Shown in pieces: positions 8,322-15,956 of a stretch of 64,000 nucleotides of DNA; position 1 is the stretch's first letter, and every line of letters begins with the position of its first letter. The translations under genes were made by a program, and so were the position numbers. The notes under the pieces were generated by a model that saw nothing but the letters and a program-made list of their open reading frames with translations, did no database searches and was not told the origin of the DNA. The DNA is from Oscillospiraceae bacterium (GTDB taxonomy: Bacteria; Bacillota; Clostridia; Oscillospirales; Ruminococcaceae). The stretch spans positions 62,001 through 126,000 of the forward strand of contig JAFWDH010000022.1 of the NCBI GenBank assembly GCA_017513135.1, in the 5' to 3' direction.

Positions 8322-9320
8322 ATGCGCTATAAACACTTCAACTCAGCTAATGCAGATATCTCCGCGATGTGTATCGGCACATGGCCGATGGGCAATACTT
8401 ACGGCGAGATCACTGTTGAAGACAGCATCGACGCTATACACGCAATGGTAGACAACGGGGTAAACATCCTGGACACCGCCCCCGACTACGGCGCCGGCTA
8501 TTCAGAGACTGTGGTCGGAAAAGCCCTCAAGGAACTCGACCGCAGCAAGATCTTCGTCGCTACGAAGGTCGGAGCCGCCAGGACAACTCTTAAGGCAGTC
8601 CGCACGGAGGCATTCTACGCCCGTGACGGAAGATATGAAAATGTCCTTTACGAATGCGAGCAGTCTCTGAGGAGGCTCGGCACGGATTATATAGACTTCT
8701 ATTTTGTACACTGGCCGGACCTCGACACTCCCTTCTCTGAGACTATGGAAGCCATGAAGACCCTGAAGAAGCAGGGCAAGATCAGATTCGTAGGTCTCAG
8801 CAACTTCCAGAAGAATCAGATCATAGAATGCCAGAGAGTCTGCCAGATAGATGCTATCCAGCCTCCGTATTCCATGGTAGTAAGAAGAGATGAGGAACTG
8901 CTCAAGTGGGCAGCGGGAAGCAGGCTTAACACCTTCACTTACGGTTCCATAGGAGGAGGCATTCTCTCCGGAGCCTTCCGCACAGAGCCGTCTTTCGAGC
9001 AGAGAGACCCCAGAAACTATTTCTATCCGTTCTTCAAGGAACCGCACTTCAGCAAAGTAATGAAGGTCGTCGATGTTCTCGACAAGATCGCGGAAGAGGT
9101 CGGCAGACCCACGGTACAGGTCGCGATCAACTGGCAGACCCAGAAAGACTATGTCTCCACCGCCATGGTCGGTGTCAGAAACAGGAAAGAAGCTGAGATC
9201 AACTGCGGTGCATTCGACTGGATGCTCACCGACGAGCAGATAAAGCTCATCGATGACGCGATCGCAGCGAACATCGATTTCGATGGTTCAGATCCCAGGA
9301 TCAACGGGCCCAGAAGATAA
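8322..9320 (+). CDS. Aldo/keto reductase
   Basis: 332-residue cytosolic NAD(P)H-dependent oxidoreductase with the (beta/alpha)8 AKR fold. The catalytic tetrad is complete: Asp51 and Tyr56 in LDTAPDYG, Lys82 in ATKVG and His130 in FVHWPD. Signature segments are present (GLSNF; the C-terminal TAMVGVRNRKEAEIN that binds the coenzyme phosphate). The substrate is not deducible; relatives reduce sugars and other carbonyl compounds. ATG preceded by TTTGGAGG. Bounded by a strong bidirectional terminator. Confidence 0.92.
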   Translation: MRYKHFNSANADISAMCIGTWPMGNTYGEITVEDSIDAIHAMVDNGVNILDTAPDYGAGYSETVVGKALKELDRSKIFVATKVGAARTTLKAVRTEAFYARDGRYENVLYECEQSLRRLGTDYIDFYFVHWPDLDTPFSETMEAMKTLKKQGKIRFVGLSNFQKNQIIECQRVCQIDAIQPPYSMVVRRDEELLKWAAGSRLNTFTYGSIGGGILSGAFRTEPSFEQRDPRNYFYPFFKEPHFSKVMKVVDVLDKIAEEVGRPTVQVAINWQTQKDYVSTAMVGVRNRKEAEINCGAFDWMLTDEQIKLIDDAIAANIDFDGSDPRINGPRR

Positions 9321-9345
9321 ATCGCAAGGACCTCATAAAACAGAC

Positions 9346-9370
9346 AAAACGGGGCATACGCCCCGTTTTT
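9346..9370. terminator. Bidirectional terminator between convergent genes
   Basis: A 7-bp stem (ACGGGGC / GCCCCGT) with a 4-base loop, flanked by AAA on the left and TTTTT on the right. It serves the aldo/keto reductase on plus and nnrD on minus. Confidence 0.88.
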
Positions 9371-10254
9371 CATTTCTTTTTTATATGCGGTTCCGCCGGT
9401 TCCGCGATCGCCGCACCGATGAAGGAGATCGTATCTGTGGGAAGCATGCTCTCAACTCCGTACCTCCCTGCTGCCATATCTCCGGCTATACCGCAGACAA
9501 GAGCGGCTTCCGACGCTGCATCGAGCGGATCACTGAACCTGCACAGGAAGCCCGCGCACACACCGGCAAGAACATCTCCGCTCCCTCCTCTGGACATTCC
9601 GGGATTCCCTGCCGTGTTTAGCCTGACTCTTCCGTCAGGGGCGGCTATCGCCGACACATAGTCCTTGAGAAGAACAAAGATGCCGTACTCAGTGGCAAAT
9701 TCAGAAGCTGTCTCCGCGATCCTGCTCTTTATCTGAGATGCGTCGAGGCGGGTGAGCCTGGACATCTCGCCCACATGCGGAGTGATCAGTACAGTGGCCG
9801 CGGTCTCTTTAAGTTCCGCTCTGATCTTGCTGAGAGCGAACAATCCGTCTGCGTCTATGACAAGCCTGCCCGAGTAGTTTCTCAGTATGCAGGAAAGGAT
9901 ATCTGTAATATCATTGCTCTTTCCTATACCCGGTCCGAACAGGACGCATTCCTTGTCACTGATGAAATCCAGTATCTCGCCTGCTGCAGAAGATGATATG
10001 TGACCCTCTGAGTCGTTCAGAGGTCTGACCATAGCTTCAGTAAGCTTAGTCTCGTATACCTCCGTAAGGCAATCGGCACAGGCGATGGTAACGATGCCCG
10101 CGCCTGATCTGAGGCATGACCTGGTACACATCTCTCCTGCCCCTGCCATTCCTCTGCTTCCGGCTATTATGCCGACTTTCCCGTAATCTCCTTTGTGAGA
10201 ATCCGATTTTCTTTCCGGGAAAGGAACGTGATCGGTAATAAAGACCTTCTCCAT
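9370..10254 (-). CDS. nnrD: ADP-dependent NAD(P)H-hydrate dehydratase
   Basis: 294-residue ribokinase-like enzyme that repairs hydrated NADH/NADPH (NADHX) using ADP. Visible motifs: GDYGKVGIIAGSRGMAGAGE (substrate/nucleotide loop), LFGPGIGKS, VIDADGL, ITPHVGEMSRL, and the signature NTAGNPGMSRGGSGDVLAG with the catalytic Asp. The usual fused epimerase domain (NnrE) is absent, so this is the stand-alone dehydratase. The start at 10254 (MEKVFITDH) is chosen because GGAAGAGGG lies upstream; an ATG 30 bases earlier is possible but would put it on top of a hairpin. Confidence 0.92.
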   Translation of the reverse strand: MEKVFITDHVPFPERKSDSHKGDYGKVGIIAGSRGMAGAGEMCTRSCLRSGAGIVTIACADCLTEVYETKLTEAMVRPLNDSEGHISSSAAGEILDFISDKECVLFGPGIGKSNDITDILSCILRNYSGRLVIDADGLFALSKIRAELKETAATVLITPHVGEMSRLTRLDASQIKSRIAETASEFATEYGIFVLLKDYVSAIAAPDGRVRLNTAGNPGMSRGGSGDVLAGVCAGFLCRFSDPLDAASEAALVCGIAGDMAAGRYGVESMLPTDTISFIGAAIAEPAEPHIKKK

Positions 10255-10285
10255 CAAACAGCTGCCCTCTTCCGTACATAACACA

Positions 10286-10313
10286 GCATATAAGGCATAA
10301 AAGCCTTATATGC
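10286..10313. repeat. Perfect 11-bp inverted repeat between SDR and nnrD
   Basis: GCATATAAGGC, a 6-base loop ATAAAA and GCCTTATATGC. It lies in the 65-base gap between the SDR stop and the nnrD start. There is no T tract on the minus strand, so it may be an RNA-processing or weak termination hairpin, or an operator for nnrD. Confidence 0.6.
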
Positions 10314-10319
10314 CGTGTC

Positions 10320-11138
10320 TCATTTTGCCTCGTTTATCGCATCCTCGCCGTTCTCGGTCCCTGCGAGATTGTTGACTCTGATAAGCCACTCGCTGAAGCG
10401 GTAGCTTATCGCTTCTGCGATCACCAGCAGTTTGCAGGAGAACCACGGAACCATCATTTCTCCCCTGTTTGCCGCGACCGCTCTAACTACTGCTCTTCCT
10501 ACCATATCCGGGTCCCCTTTCGGAGTGATACCCGGTGTGTCAACGTGCCTTATCTGCGGAGTATCCATTCTGCTGGGATATATCACGGACACATTGACCC
10601 CAGTGCCCCTGAGTTCCTGACGCATCACCTGGAAGAACCCGTTCATGGCGAACTTGGCAGCCACGTAAGCCGCGTCCGGAGGAACACCCTTCTTTCCGTC
10701 CATGGAACAGGTAGTAACTATATGGCCTTTTCCTCTCTGAAGCATGTGCGGAAGGACCGCGTACACACAGTTCAGACACCCGAAGAAGTCTACCTCCATC
10801 AGCTTCCTGATCTGATCCATTCTCAGATCCCTGACGGGGCATCTCAGATATATTCCCGCATTACAATGGAAAATATCGATACACCCCAGTTCCGATATAG
10901 CCGTCTCGACCGCCGTCCTGACTGCCTCGCTGTCGGTGATGTCGGCAGTTATGACGACAGCCCGCCTGCCCAGCTTTCTGATCTCTTCGGCAGTCTCGTT
11001 GAGCCTGTCGATATCTCTCGCGATGAGAGCCACATCGCAGCCGGCTTTTGCCAGATTGATCGCACTTGCCCTTCCGATACCGCTGGACGCGCCGGTAACT
11101 GCGGCCTTCCTGCCTTCAAGGCGCAATTTTCTTCTCAT
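10320..11138 (-). CDS. Short-chain dehydrogenase/reductase
   Basis: 272-residue classical SDR. TGASSGIG is the cofactor loop, the NAG segment follows (IFHCNAGIYL), and the catalytic Ser-Tyr-Lys are in TTCSMDGKKG and YVAAK. The C-terminal stretch (MVPWFSCKLLVIAEAISYRF) is hydrophobic and may touch the membrane, as in SDRs acting on lipid-like substrates; the true substrate cannot be read from sequence. The start at 11138 has GGAG about 11 bases upstream; an alternative ATG at 11156 lies between this site and the ABC gene stop. It sits 23 bases after the ABC exporter gene and is probably cotranscribed. Confidence 0.88.
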   Translation of the reverse strand: MRRKLRLEGRKAAVTGASSGIGRASAINLAKAGCDVALIARDIDRLNETAEEIRKLGRRAVVITADITDSEAVRTAVETAISELGCIDIFHCNAGIYLRCPVRDLRMDQIRKLMEVDFFGCLNCVYAVLPHMLQRGKGHIVTTCSMDGKKGVPPDAAYVAAKFAMNGFFQVMRQELRGTGVNVSVIYPSRMDTPQIRHVDTPGITPKGDPDMVGRAVVRAVAANRGEMMVPWFSCKLLVIAEAISYRFSEWLIRVNNLAGTENGEDAINEAK

Positions 11139-11161
11139 GGTAAATGATCGCTCCATATGTT

Positions 11162-12922
11162 TTATGCTTCGCTCTGGATCCTGTACATCCTTGCGTAGAT
11201 CCCGCCCTCTTCGATCAGTTCGCTGTGTGTTCCCTGCTCCGCGATCTTTCCGTCTTCCAGCACGAGTATCTCATCTGCATTCTTTATCGTGGAGAGCCTG
11301 TGCGCAACAGCTATGATAGTCTTCTTCCCTATCAGATCGCCGATAGCTTGCTGTATCTTCCTTTCGGTCTCTACGTCTACGGATGCCGTAGCCTCGTCGA
11401 GGATGATTATGGGAGACTTCCTGAGGATCGCGCGGGCTATCGCTATGCGCTGCTTCTGTCCACCGGACAGTTTGACTCCCCTCTCACCCACCTGAGTGTC
11501 GTATCCGTCCGGCATCTGCATGATGTCATCATGGATATATGCTGCTTTCGCAGCGGCAACTATCTGGTCCATCGACGCATCCGGATCGGCATACGCTATG
11601 TTCTCGCTCACTGTTCCGTTGAAAAGGAAAGTGTCCTGAAGCACAGGAGAGATGTTTCTTCTGAGACTGGAGACAGTGATGTCCATGATGTCTTTTCCGT
11701 CAAGGAGTATGCGTCCTGTCTGCGGTTCGTAGAAACGGGATACCAGCTGTGTCATAGTGGTCTTCCCTACTCCTGTAGGTCCTACGAGCGCCAGCATCTT
11801 TCCCGGTTCTACAGTGAATGAAATATCATCCAGTATCTTCTCTCCGCTTTCATATGAGAAACCGACGTTCTCAAACTGCACTTTTCCTTCGCAGACATCT
11901 ATGTCTTCTGCACCGTCTCTGTCCCTTATTCCCGGTTCGGTATCCAGGATAGTAAAGACGCGCTCGGCTCCTGCCATAGCCTGCTGCATGTTCTCCATAA
12001 GAGAAGCGAGTCCCGCGACCGGCTGATAGAACAGGTTCAGATAAAGCAGGAAAGAAACTATATCCTCGACATTCACCCTGCCCTGATATGCCATCACTCC
12101 TCCGACAGCAACGACGAGCACAGTTCCGAGAGATGAGATGAATTCGATCGTCGGGTGGAATATCGCGCTCGATCTGAGCGCATCCAGCATCGCCGTGACG
12201 TGCTGAAACACCTTGTCACCGAATCTTACGGTCTCAAAATCTTCCTTGCCGAAAGACTGTATCTCGTGTACGCCGGAAAGGTTGTCCTGAAGTTTCCCGC
12301 TCAGCTCCCCCTCCTTCCTTCTGGATGTCCTGAACAGCGGCTGGACCTTCTTTGAGAAGAATATTCCGCTTATCAGAACCAGGGGTATCGGGAAACAGGT
12401 GAAGAGCGCCAGTCTGGCATTTATGGACAGCAGGATCACCAGCACTCCGGTAAATGTAACGAAGTTGGTCATAAGATCAGGGATGATATGGGCATAAAGG
12501 AGTTCAAAATCTCTGGTATCGTTTATGACACGGCTCATAAGGTCGCCTGTCTGCTTATCATGGAAGAACGAGAGATCCAGTCTCTCCATCTTGTCATAGA
12601 CTTTCTTTCTGACATCCCCGACCAGATACCATGCAGCCCTGTGAGCCATATAGTTGCTGAGAAAGCGGAACACGACCCTGAGCAGATAAAGAAGAAGTAT
12701 CTCCAGAGTGAGTACCCTTATGGTTCTGAGATCCTGCTCCTGAACCCCCCTGCTGACGATCCCGGTCAGAGCCGAAAGAACTCTGGGTGAAGTAAGGTTT
12801 ACCGCTGTAAGCAGCAGTGTTGAACTGATCGCAATGACATAGAAAATGCGGTAGCGCACCGCCTCTTTTGATAATCTGAAAAGTAGTTTCATCGATTCTT
12901 GAATGACCTCGGTTTTCGACAT
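11162..12922 (-). CDS. ABC exporter, fused membrane and ATPase domains
   Basis: About 586 residues, a half-transporter of the MsbA/MdlB type. The six-helix membrane domain (about 20-320) includes the coupling segment SFFHDKQTGDLMSRVINDT, and the nucleotide-binding domain has Walker A GPTGVGKTT, Q loop SPVLQDTFLFNG, signature LSGGQKQRIAIARAI, Walker B IIILDEATASVD and the H loop AVAHRLSTI. Works as a homodimer or with a partner; substrate unknown (lipid, peptide or drug). A TATAAT on the minus strand overlaps an upstream ATG (12943), so that ATG would lie before the transcript; the next ATG at 12922 is preferred, although neither has a clear ribosome site. No second half-transporter gene is adjacent. 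Confidence 0.9.
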   Translation of the reverse strand: MSKTEVIQESMKLLFRLSKEAVRYRIFYVIAISSTLLLTAVNLTSPRVLSALTGIVSRGVQEQDLRTIRVLTLEILLLYLLRVVFRFLSNYMAHRAAWYLVGDVRKKVYDKMERLDLSFFHDKQTGDLMSRVINDTRDFELLYAHIIPDLMTNFVTFTGVLVILLSINARLALFTCFPIPLVLISGIFFSKKVQPLFRTSRRKEGELSGKLQDNLSGVHEIQSFGKEDFETVRFGDKVFQHVTAMLDALRSSAIFHPTIEFISSLGTVLVVAVGGVMAYQGRVNVEDIVSFLLYLNLFYQPVAGLASLMENMQQAMAGAERVFTILDTEPGIRDRDGAEDIDVCEGKVQFENVGFSYESGEKILDDISFTVEPGKMLALVGPTGVGKTTMTQLVSRFYEPQTGRILLDGKDIMDITVSSLRRNISPVLQDTFLFNGTVSENIAYADPDASMDQIVAAAKAAYIHDDIMQMPDGYDTQVGERGVKLSGGQKQRIAIARAILRKSPIIILDEATASVDVETERKIQQAIGDLIGKKTIIAVAHRLSTIKNADEILVLEDGKIAEQGTHSELIEEGGIYARMYRIQSEA

Positions 12923-12941
12923 GCGTTGTATATTTGGATTC

Positions 12942-12947
12942 ATTATA
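12942..12947 (-). promoter_or_regulatory. -10 element for the ABC exporter unit
   Basis: Perfect TATAAT on the minus strand, with TTCCAT 16 bases upstream as a weak -35. Its position over the 12943 ATG argues for the downstream start. Confidence 0.45.
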
Positions 12948-12977
12948 CACTGTCGAATTCTATATGGAAAAGGAAGC

Positions 12978-13928
12978 TCAGACTATCCTGCTCCTTGTAC
13001 CGCCTTCCCTGAAGGAGCGGATATTCTCGACTATATCTGCAAGGCAGCGCTTTCTGGCTTCATACGAGCCCCATGCCATATGCGGCGTCAGGCACACATT
13101 CTCTCTGTCCTTTATCCTGTAGAAAGGATGTGTTTCAGGGAAAGGCTCCTGACTGTACACGTCAACGCCCAGTCCCGATATCCTCCCCTCTTCCAGGGCT
13201 GATGCAAGCGCTTCCTCGTCCGTCACTGCTCCTCTGGCAACGTTCACGAAGATGCATTCTCTGCGCATGAGAGATACCATCTCCCTGGAAAAGACTCCCC
13301 TGGTGCCTTCATTCAGAGGAAGATGCACTGATATTATGTCTGAGCGCGAACAGAGTTCCTCGATAGTGACACACTCGGCATCATCGACAGGTTCTCTCTT
13401 GTAAACGATAACTTTACATCCGAGAGCTTTTGCTATGATCCCCACTTTCCTTCCGATATTGCCGTAGCCGGCAATGCCCCAGGTCTTTCCCGCAAGCTCA
13501 TGGACGACGGGAACGAGGATATTCGCAACTCCGCCTCTGGTATAGTCACCGCTTCTGACTGCGCCGGTGTACTCAGGCAGATGCTCTGCAAGGTGCAGCA
13601 CCATGGCAGCAGTAAGCTGCGCCACGCTGTCGGTCGAGTATCCCACCACATTGCAAACAGCTATACCGCGCTTCCTGCAGTAATCGATATCGACATTGTC
13701 ATATCCTGTAGCAGCGACGCAGATCAGTTTAAGGGAGGGACATCTGCTTAGCGTATCCTCTCTCAGCCTGACCTTGTTGATGACTGCCGCGTCACAGCCC
13801 TCGAGATGCTGCGGTATCTGTTCAGCCGAAGTGCTGTAGTAGATCACGACTTCATCCCCGACTTCATACAGCGTAGACAGATCCAGATCATCGCCCAGCG
13901 TAGACGAATCCAGTACGGCTATCTTCAT
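12978..13928 (-). CDS. D-2-hydroxyacid dehydrogenase
   Basis: 316 residues. Two-domain NAD-dependent enzyme: the N-terminal catalytic half starts MKIAVLDSSTLG, the Rossmann loop is GIAGYGNIGR, followed by HLPLNEGTRGVF, the catalytic Arg in FVNVARGA, the Glu in VDVYSQEP and the catalytic His in LTPHMAWGSYEAR. It interconverts D-2-hydroxy acids and 2-keto acids (hydroxypyruvate, glycerate or lactate type); the exact substrate is open. The MAWGSYEAR segment is typical of glycerate-dehydrogenase-like members. ATG at 13928 has GAGG upstream. Confidence 0.9.
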   Translation of the reverse strand: MKIAVLDSSTLGDDLDLSTLYEVGDEVVIYYSTSAEQIPQHLEGCDAAVINKVRLREDTLSRCPSLKLICVAATGYDNVDIDYCRKRGIAVCNVVGYSTDSVAQLTAAMVLHLAEHLPEYTGAVRSGDYTRGGVANILVPVVHELAGKTWGIAGYGNIGRKVGIIAKALGCKVIVYKREPVDDAECVTIEELCSRSDIISVHLPLNEGTRGVFSREMVSLMRRECIFVNVARGAVTDEEALASALEEGRISGLGVDVYSQEPFPETHPFYRIKDRENVCLTPHMAWGSYEARKRCLADIVENIRSFREGGTRSRIV

Positions 13929-13965
13929 TATTCTGACCTCAGTTCTTTTTTCATGATTATAGCAC

Positions 13966-14000
13966 CAAAAAAGAGCGGCATTTCCTGCCGCTCTTTTCAT
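13966..14000 (-). terminator. Terminator of the GGGtGRT/scaffold operon
   Basis: A 12-bp perfect stem (AAAAGAGCGGCA / TGCCGCTCTTTT) with a 5-base loop, ending in a T-rich run on the minus strand just after the GGGtGRT gene. The sequence is close to symmetric, so it may also stop plus-strand transcripts. Confidence 0.88.
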
Positions 14001-14017
14001 ATGGAAAAACAACCGGA

Positions 14018-15028
14018 TTATTTGAGGCCTTCCGCGACGGCGACAGCGCAAGCGACTGTGGCGCCGACCATGGGGTTGTTGCCCATTCCGATCAGGCCCA
14101 TCATCTCAACATGGGCGGGAACGGAGGAGGATCCTGCAAACTGAGCGTCGCTGTGCATGCGGCCCATGGTATCGGTCATTCCGTAGGAGGAGGGGCCGGC
14201 TGCCATGTTGTCGGGATGCAGCGTGCGGCCTGTGCCGCCGCCGGAAGCGACTGAGAAGTACTTTACTCCGTTCTCGGTGCACCATTTCTTGTAGGTGCCT
14301 GCCACGGGATGCTGGAACCTTGTCGGGTTTGTGGAGTTGCCGGTGATGGAAACACCTACGTGCTCCTTCTTCATGATCGCAACGCCTTCCGGCACATTGT
14401 CAGCGCCGTAGCAGCGTACGTCAGCGCGGGGTCCCTTTGAATAAGGAACGCGCTTGACCTCTGTTACTTCCTCAGTGTAGGGATCGAACTCTGTCTCAAC
14501 ATATGTGAATCCGTTGATCCTGGAAATGATCCAGGCAGCATCCTTTCCGAGTCCGTTGAGGATAACCTGCAGCGGGTTCTTGCGGACCTTGTTAGCGTTG
14601 AGAGCGATCTTGATGGCGCCTTCTGCAGCTGCGAAGGACTCATGTCCCGCGAGGAAGCAGAAGCAGCTGGTCTCCTCGGAGAGGAGCATCTTGCCCAGGT
14701 TTCCGTGTCCGAGGCCGACCTTGCGGTTCTCAGCGACTGATCCGGGGATGCAGAATGACTGAAGGCCGATGCCGATGTTGGCGGCAGCTGTTGCAGCGGA
14801 CTTGTCGCCGGTGCGCTCAGCTTCCTTGATGGCGATCGCGCAGCCTACAGTGTACGCCCACTTTGCATTCTCGAAGCAGATGGGCTGTGTTTCCTGAACG
14901 ATGTTGTAAGCATCAACGCCGTACTTATCGCAGATCTCTTTGCACTCATCGATGGAGGAGATTCCATAATTTGCAAGAACGCCGAGGATCTTGCTCTCGC
15001 GTCTTTCATAACCTTCAAACTGTGCCAT
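14018..15028 (-). CDS. GGGtGRT family protein
   Basis: 336 residues matching a conserved, uncharacterised family named after its GGGTGRT motif, seen here in SVASGGGTGRTLHPDN. Other conserved blocks are CFLAGHESFAAAEG, GLGHGNLGKMLLSEETSC, GKDAAWIISRING and the C-terminal GMGNNPMVGATVACAVAVAE. Several conserved Cys and His residues (ICFENAKW, SCFCFLAGHES, CYGADN, KKWCTENG) would suit a metal or Fe-S site, which is inference. It lies 14 bases after an iron-sulfur scaffold-like gene and shares its promoter; this pairing recurs in anaerobes and suggests a common role in Fe-S or redox cofactor handling. AGGAGG precedes the ATG. Confidence 0.9.
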   Translation of the reverse strand: MAQFEGYERRESKILGVLANYGISSIDECKEICDKYGVDAYNIVQETQPICFENAKWAYTVGCAIAIKEAERTGDKSAATAAANIGIGLQSFCIPGSVAENRKVGLGHGNLGKMLLSEETSCFCFLAGHESFAAAEGAIKIALNANKVRKNPLQVILNGLGKDAAWIISRINGFTYVETEFDPYTEEVTEVKRVPYSKGPRADVRCYGADNVPEGVAIMKKEHVGVSITGNSTNPTRFQHPVAGTYKKWCTENGVKYFSVASGGGTGRTLHPDNMAAGPSSYGMTDTMGRMHSDAQFAGSSSVPAHVEMMGLIGMGNNPMVGATVACAVAVAEGLK

Positions 15029-15042
15029 TATTATGTACCTCC

Positions 15043-15744
15043 TTATTCTTTGCGCGGATCAATATACTTGACCGCACCGTCTTCTTCGCTGAATCTGCCG
15101 TAATGGCCAAGAGACTTCTCATAAGCTTCGTTGGGGCTGAGTCCCTGCTTGATGAAGTCGGTCATCTTGCCGAGAGATACGAACTCATATCCACAGACTT
15201 CGTCGTTCTCGTCAAGAGCCATTCTCGTGCAGTATCCTTCGGTCATCTCGAGGTATCTGACGCCCTTTGCTTTTGTGCCGTACATCGTTCCTACCATTGA
15301 ACGGGCACCTTTGCCGAGGTCTTCCATTCCTGCGCCGATAACAAGCCCGTCATCGGAGAACGCGGACTGGCTTCTTCCGTAGACGATCTGCAGGAAGAGC
15401 TCGCGCATGGCGGTATTGATGGCATCGCAGACAAGGTCAGTGTTGAGAGCTTCGAGGATGGTCTTTCCGGGAAGGATCTCAGCAGCCATAGCTGCGGAGT
15501 GTGTCATTCCGGAGCAGCCGATCGTCTCAACAAGAGCTTCCTCGATGATACCGTTCTTGACGTTCAGGGAAAGCTTGCAGGCTCCCTGCTGGGGTGCACA
15601 CCAGCCTACGCCGTGTGTATACGCGGAGATGTCGGAAATCTCTTTGGCCTGGATCCATTTTCCCTCTTCAGGAATAGGAGCAGGACCGTGTTTCGGACCC
15701 TTGGCGACAACACACATGTTTTCTACTTCTTTAGAATATGTCAT
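15043..15744 (-). CDS. Iron-sulfur cluster assembly scaffold-like protein
   Basis: 233 residues. The central part follows the NifU/IscU-like scaffold pattern: YTHGVGWCAPQQGACKLSL, then ALVETIGCSGMTHSAAMAAE, with Cys residues at scaffold-ligand positions. The rest (GRSQSAFSDDGLVIGAGMED, YGTKAKGVRYLEMTEGYCTR) is specific to the form that is paired with GGGtGRT proteins. Probably binds a transient cluster. The ATG at 15744 has AAGGAG 7 bases upstream; a TTG two codons earlier is too close to that site. First gene of the two-gene operon. Confidence 0.85.
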   Translation of the reverse strand: MTYSKEVENMCVVAKGPKHGPAPIPEEGKWIQAKEISDISAYTHGVGWCAPQQGACKLSLNVKNGIIEEALVETIGCSGMTHSAAMAAEILPGKTILEALNTDLVCDAINTAMRELFLQIVYGRSQSAFSDDGLVIGAGMEDLGKGARSMVGTMYGTKAKGVRYLEMTEGYCTRMALDENDEVCGYEFVSLGKMTDFIKQGLSPNEAYEKSLGHYGRFSEEDGAVKYIDPRKE

Positions 15745-15902
15745 TATCAAACTCCTTCCGCGATTATGCGTAAAAAATCCGTTACAAGTATACTTGTTAA
15801 GTCATACCCTTTTCAAGAGAATAGTTCTTCTGAAACAATACTGTGCGGTACCGGCTGTCCTGTTAACAATGTCATCACAATTCGGGTTTATGATGACTGT
15901 TG

Positions 15903-15911
15903 TGATATAAT
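15903..15911 (+). promoter_or_regulatory. Extended -10 promoter of secA
   Basis: TGATATAAT, an extended perfect -10, 45 bases upstream of the secA start. The -35 region is poor, as expected for extended -10 promoters. Confidence 0.6.
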
Positions 15912-15956
15912 TTTTGTGTATGCGCCAATTTAAGAAACTGCTCAAGGAGTACCTTT

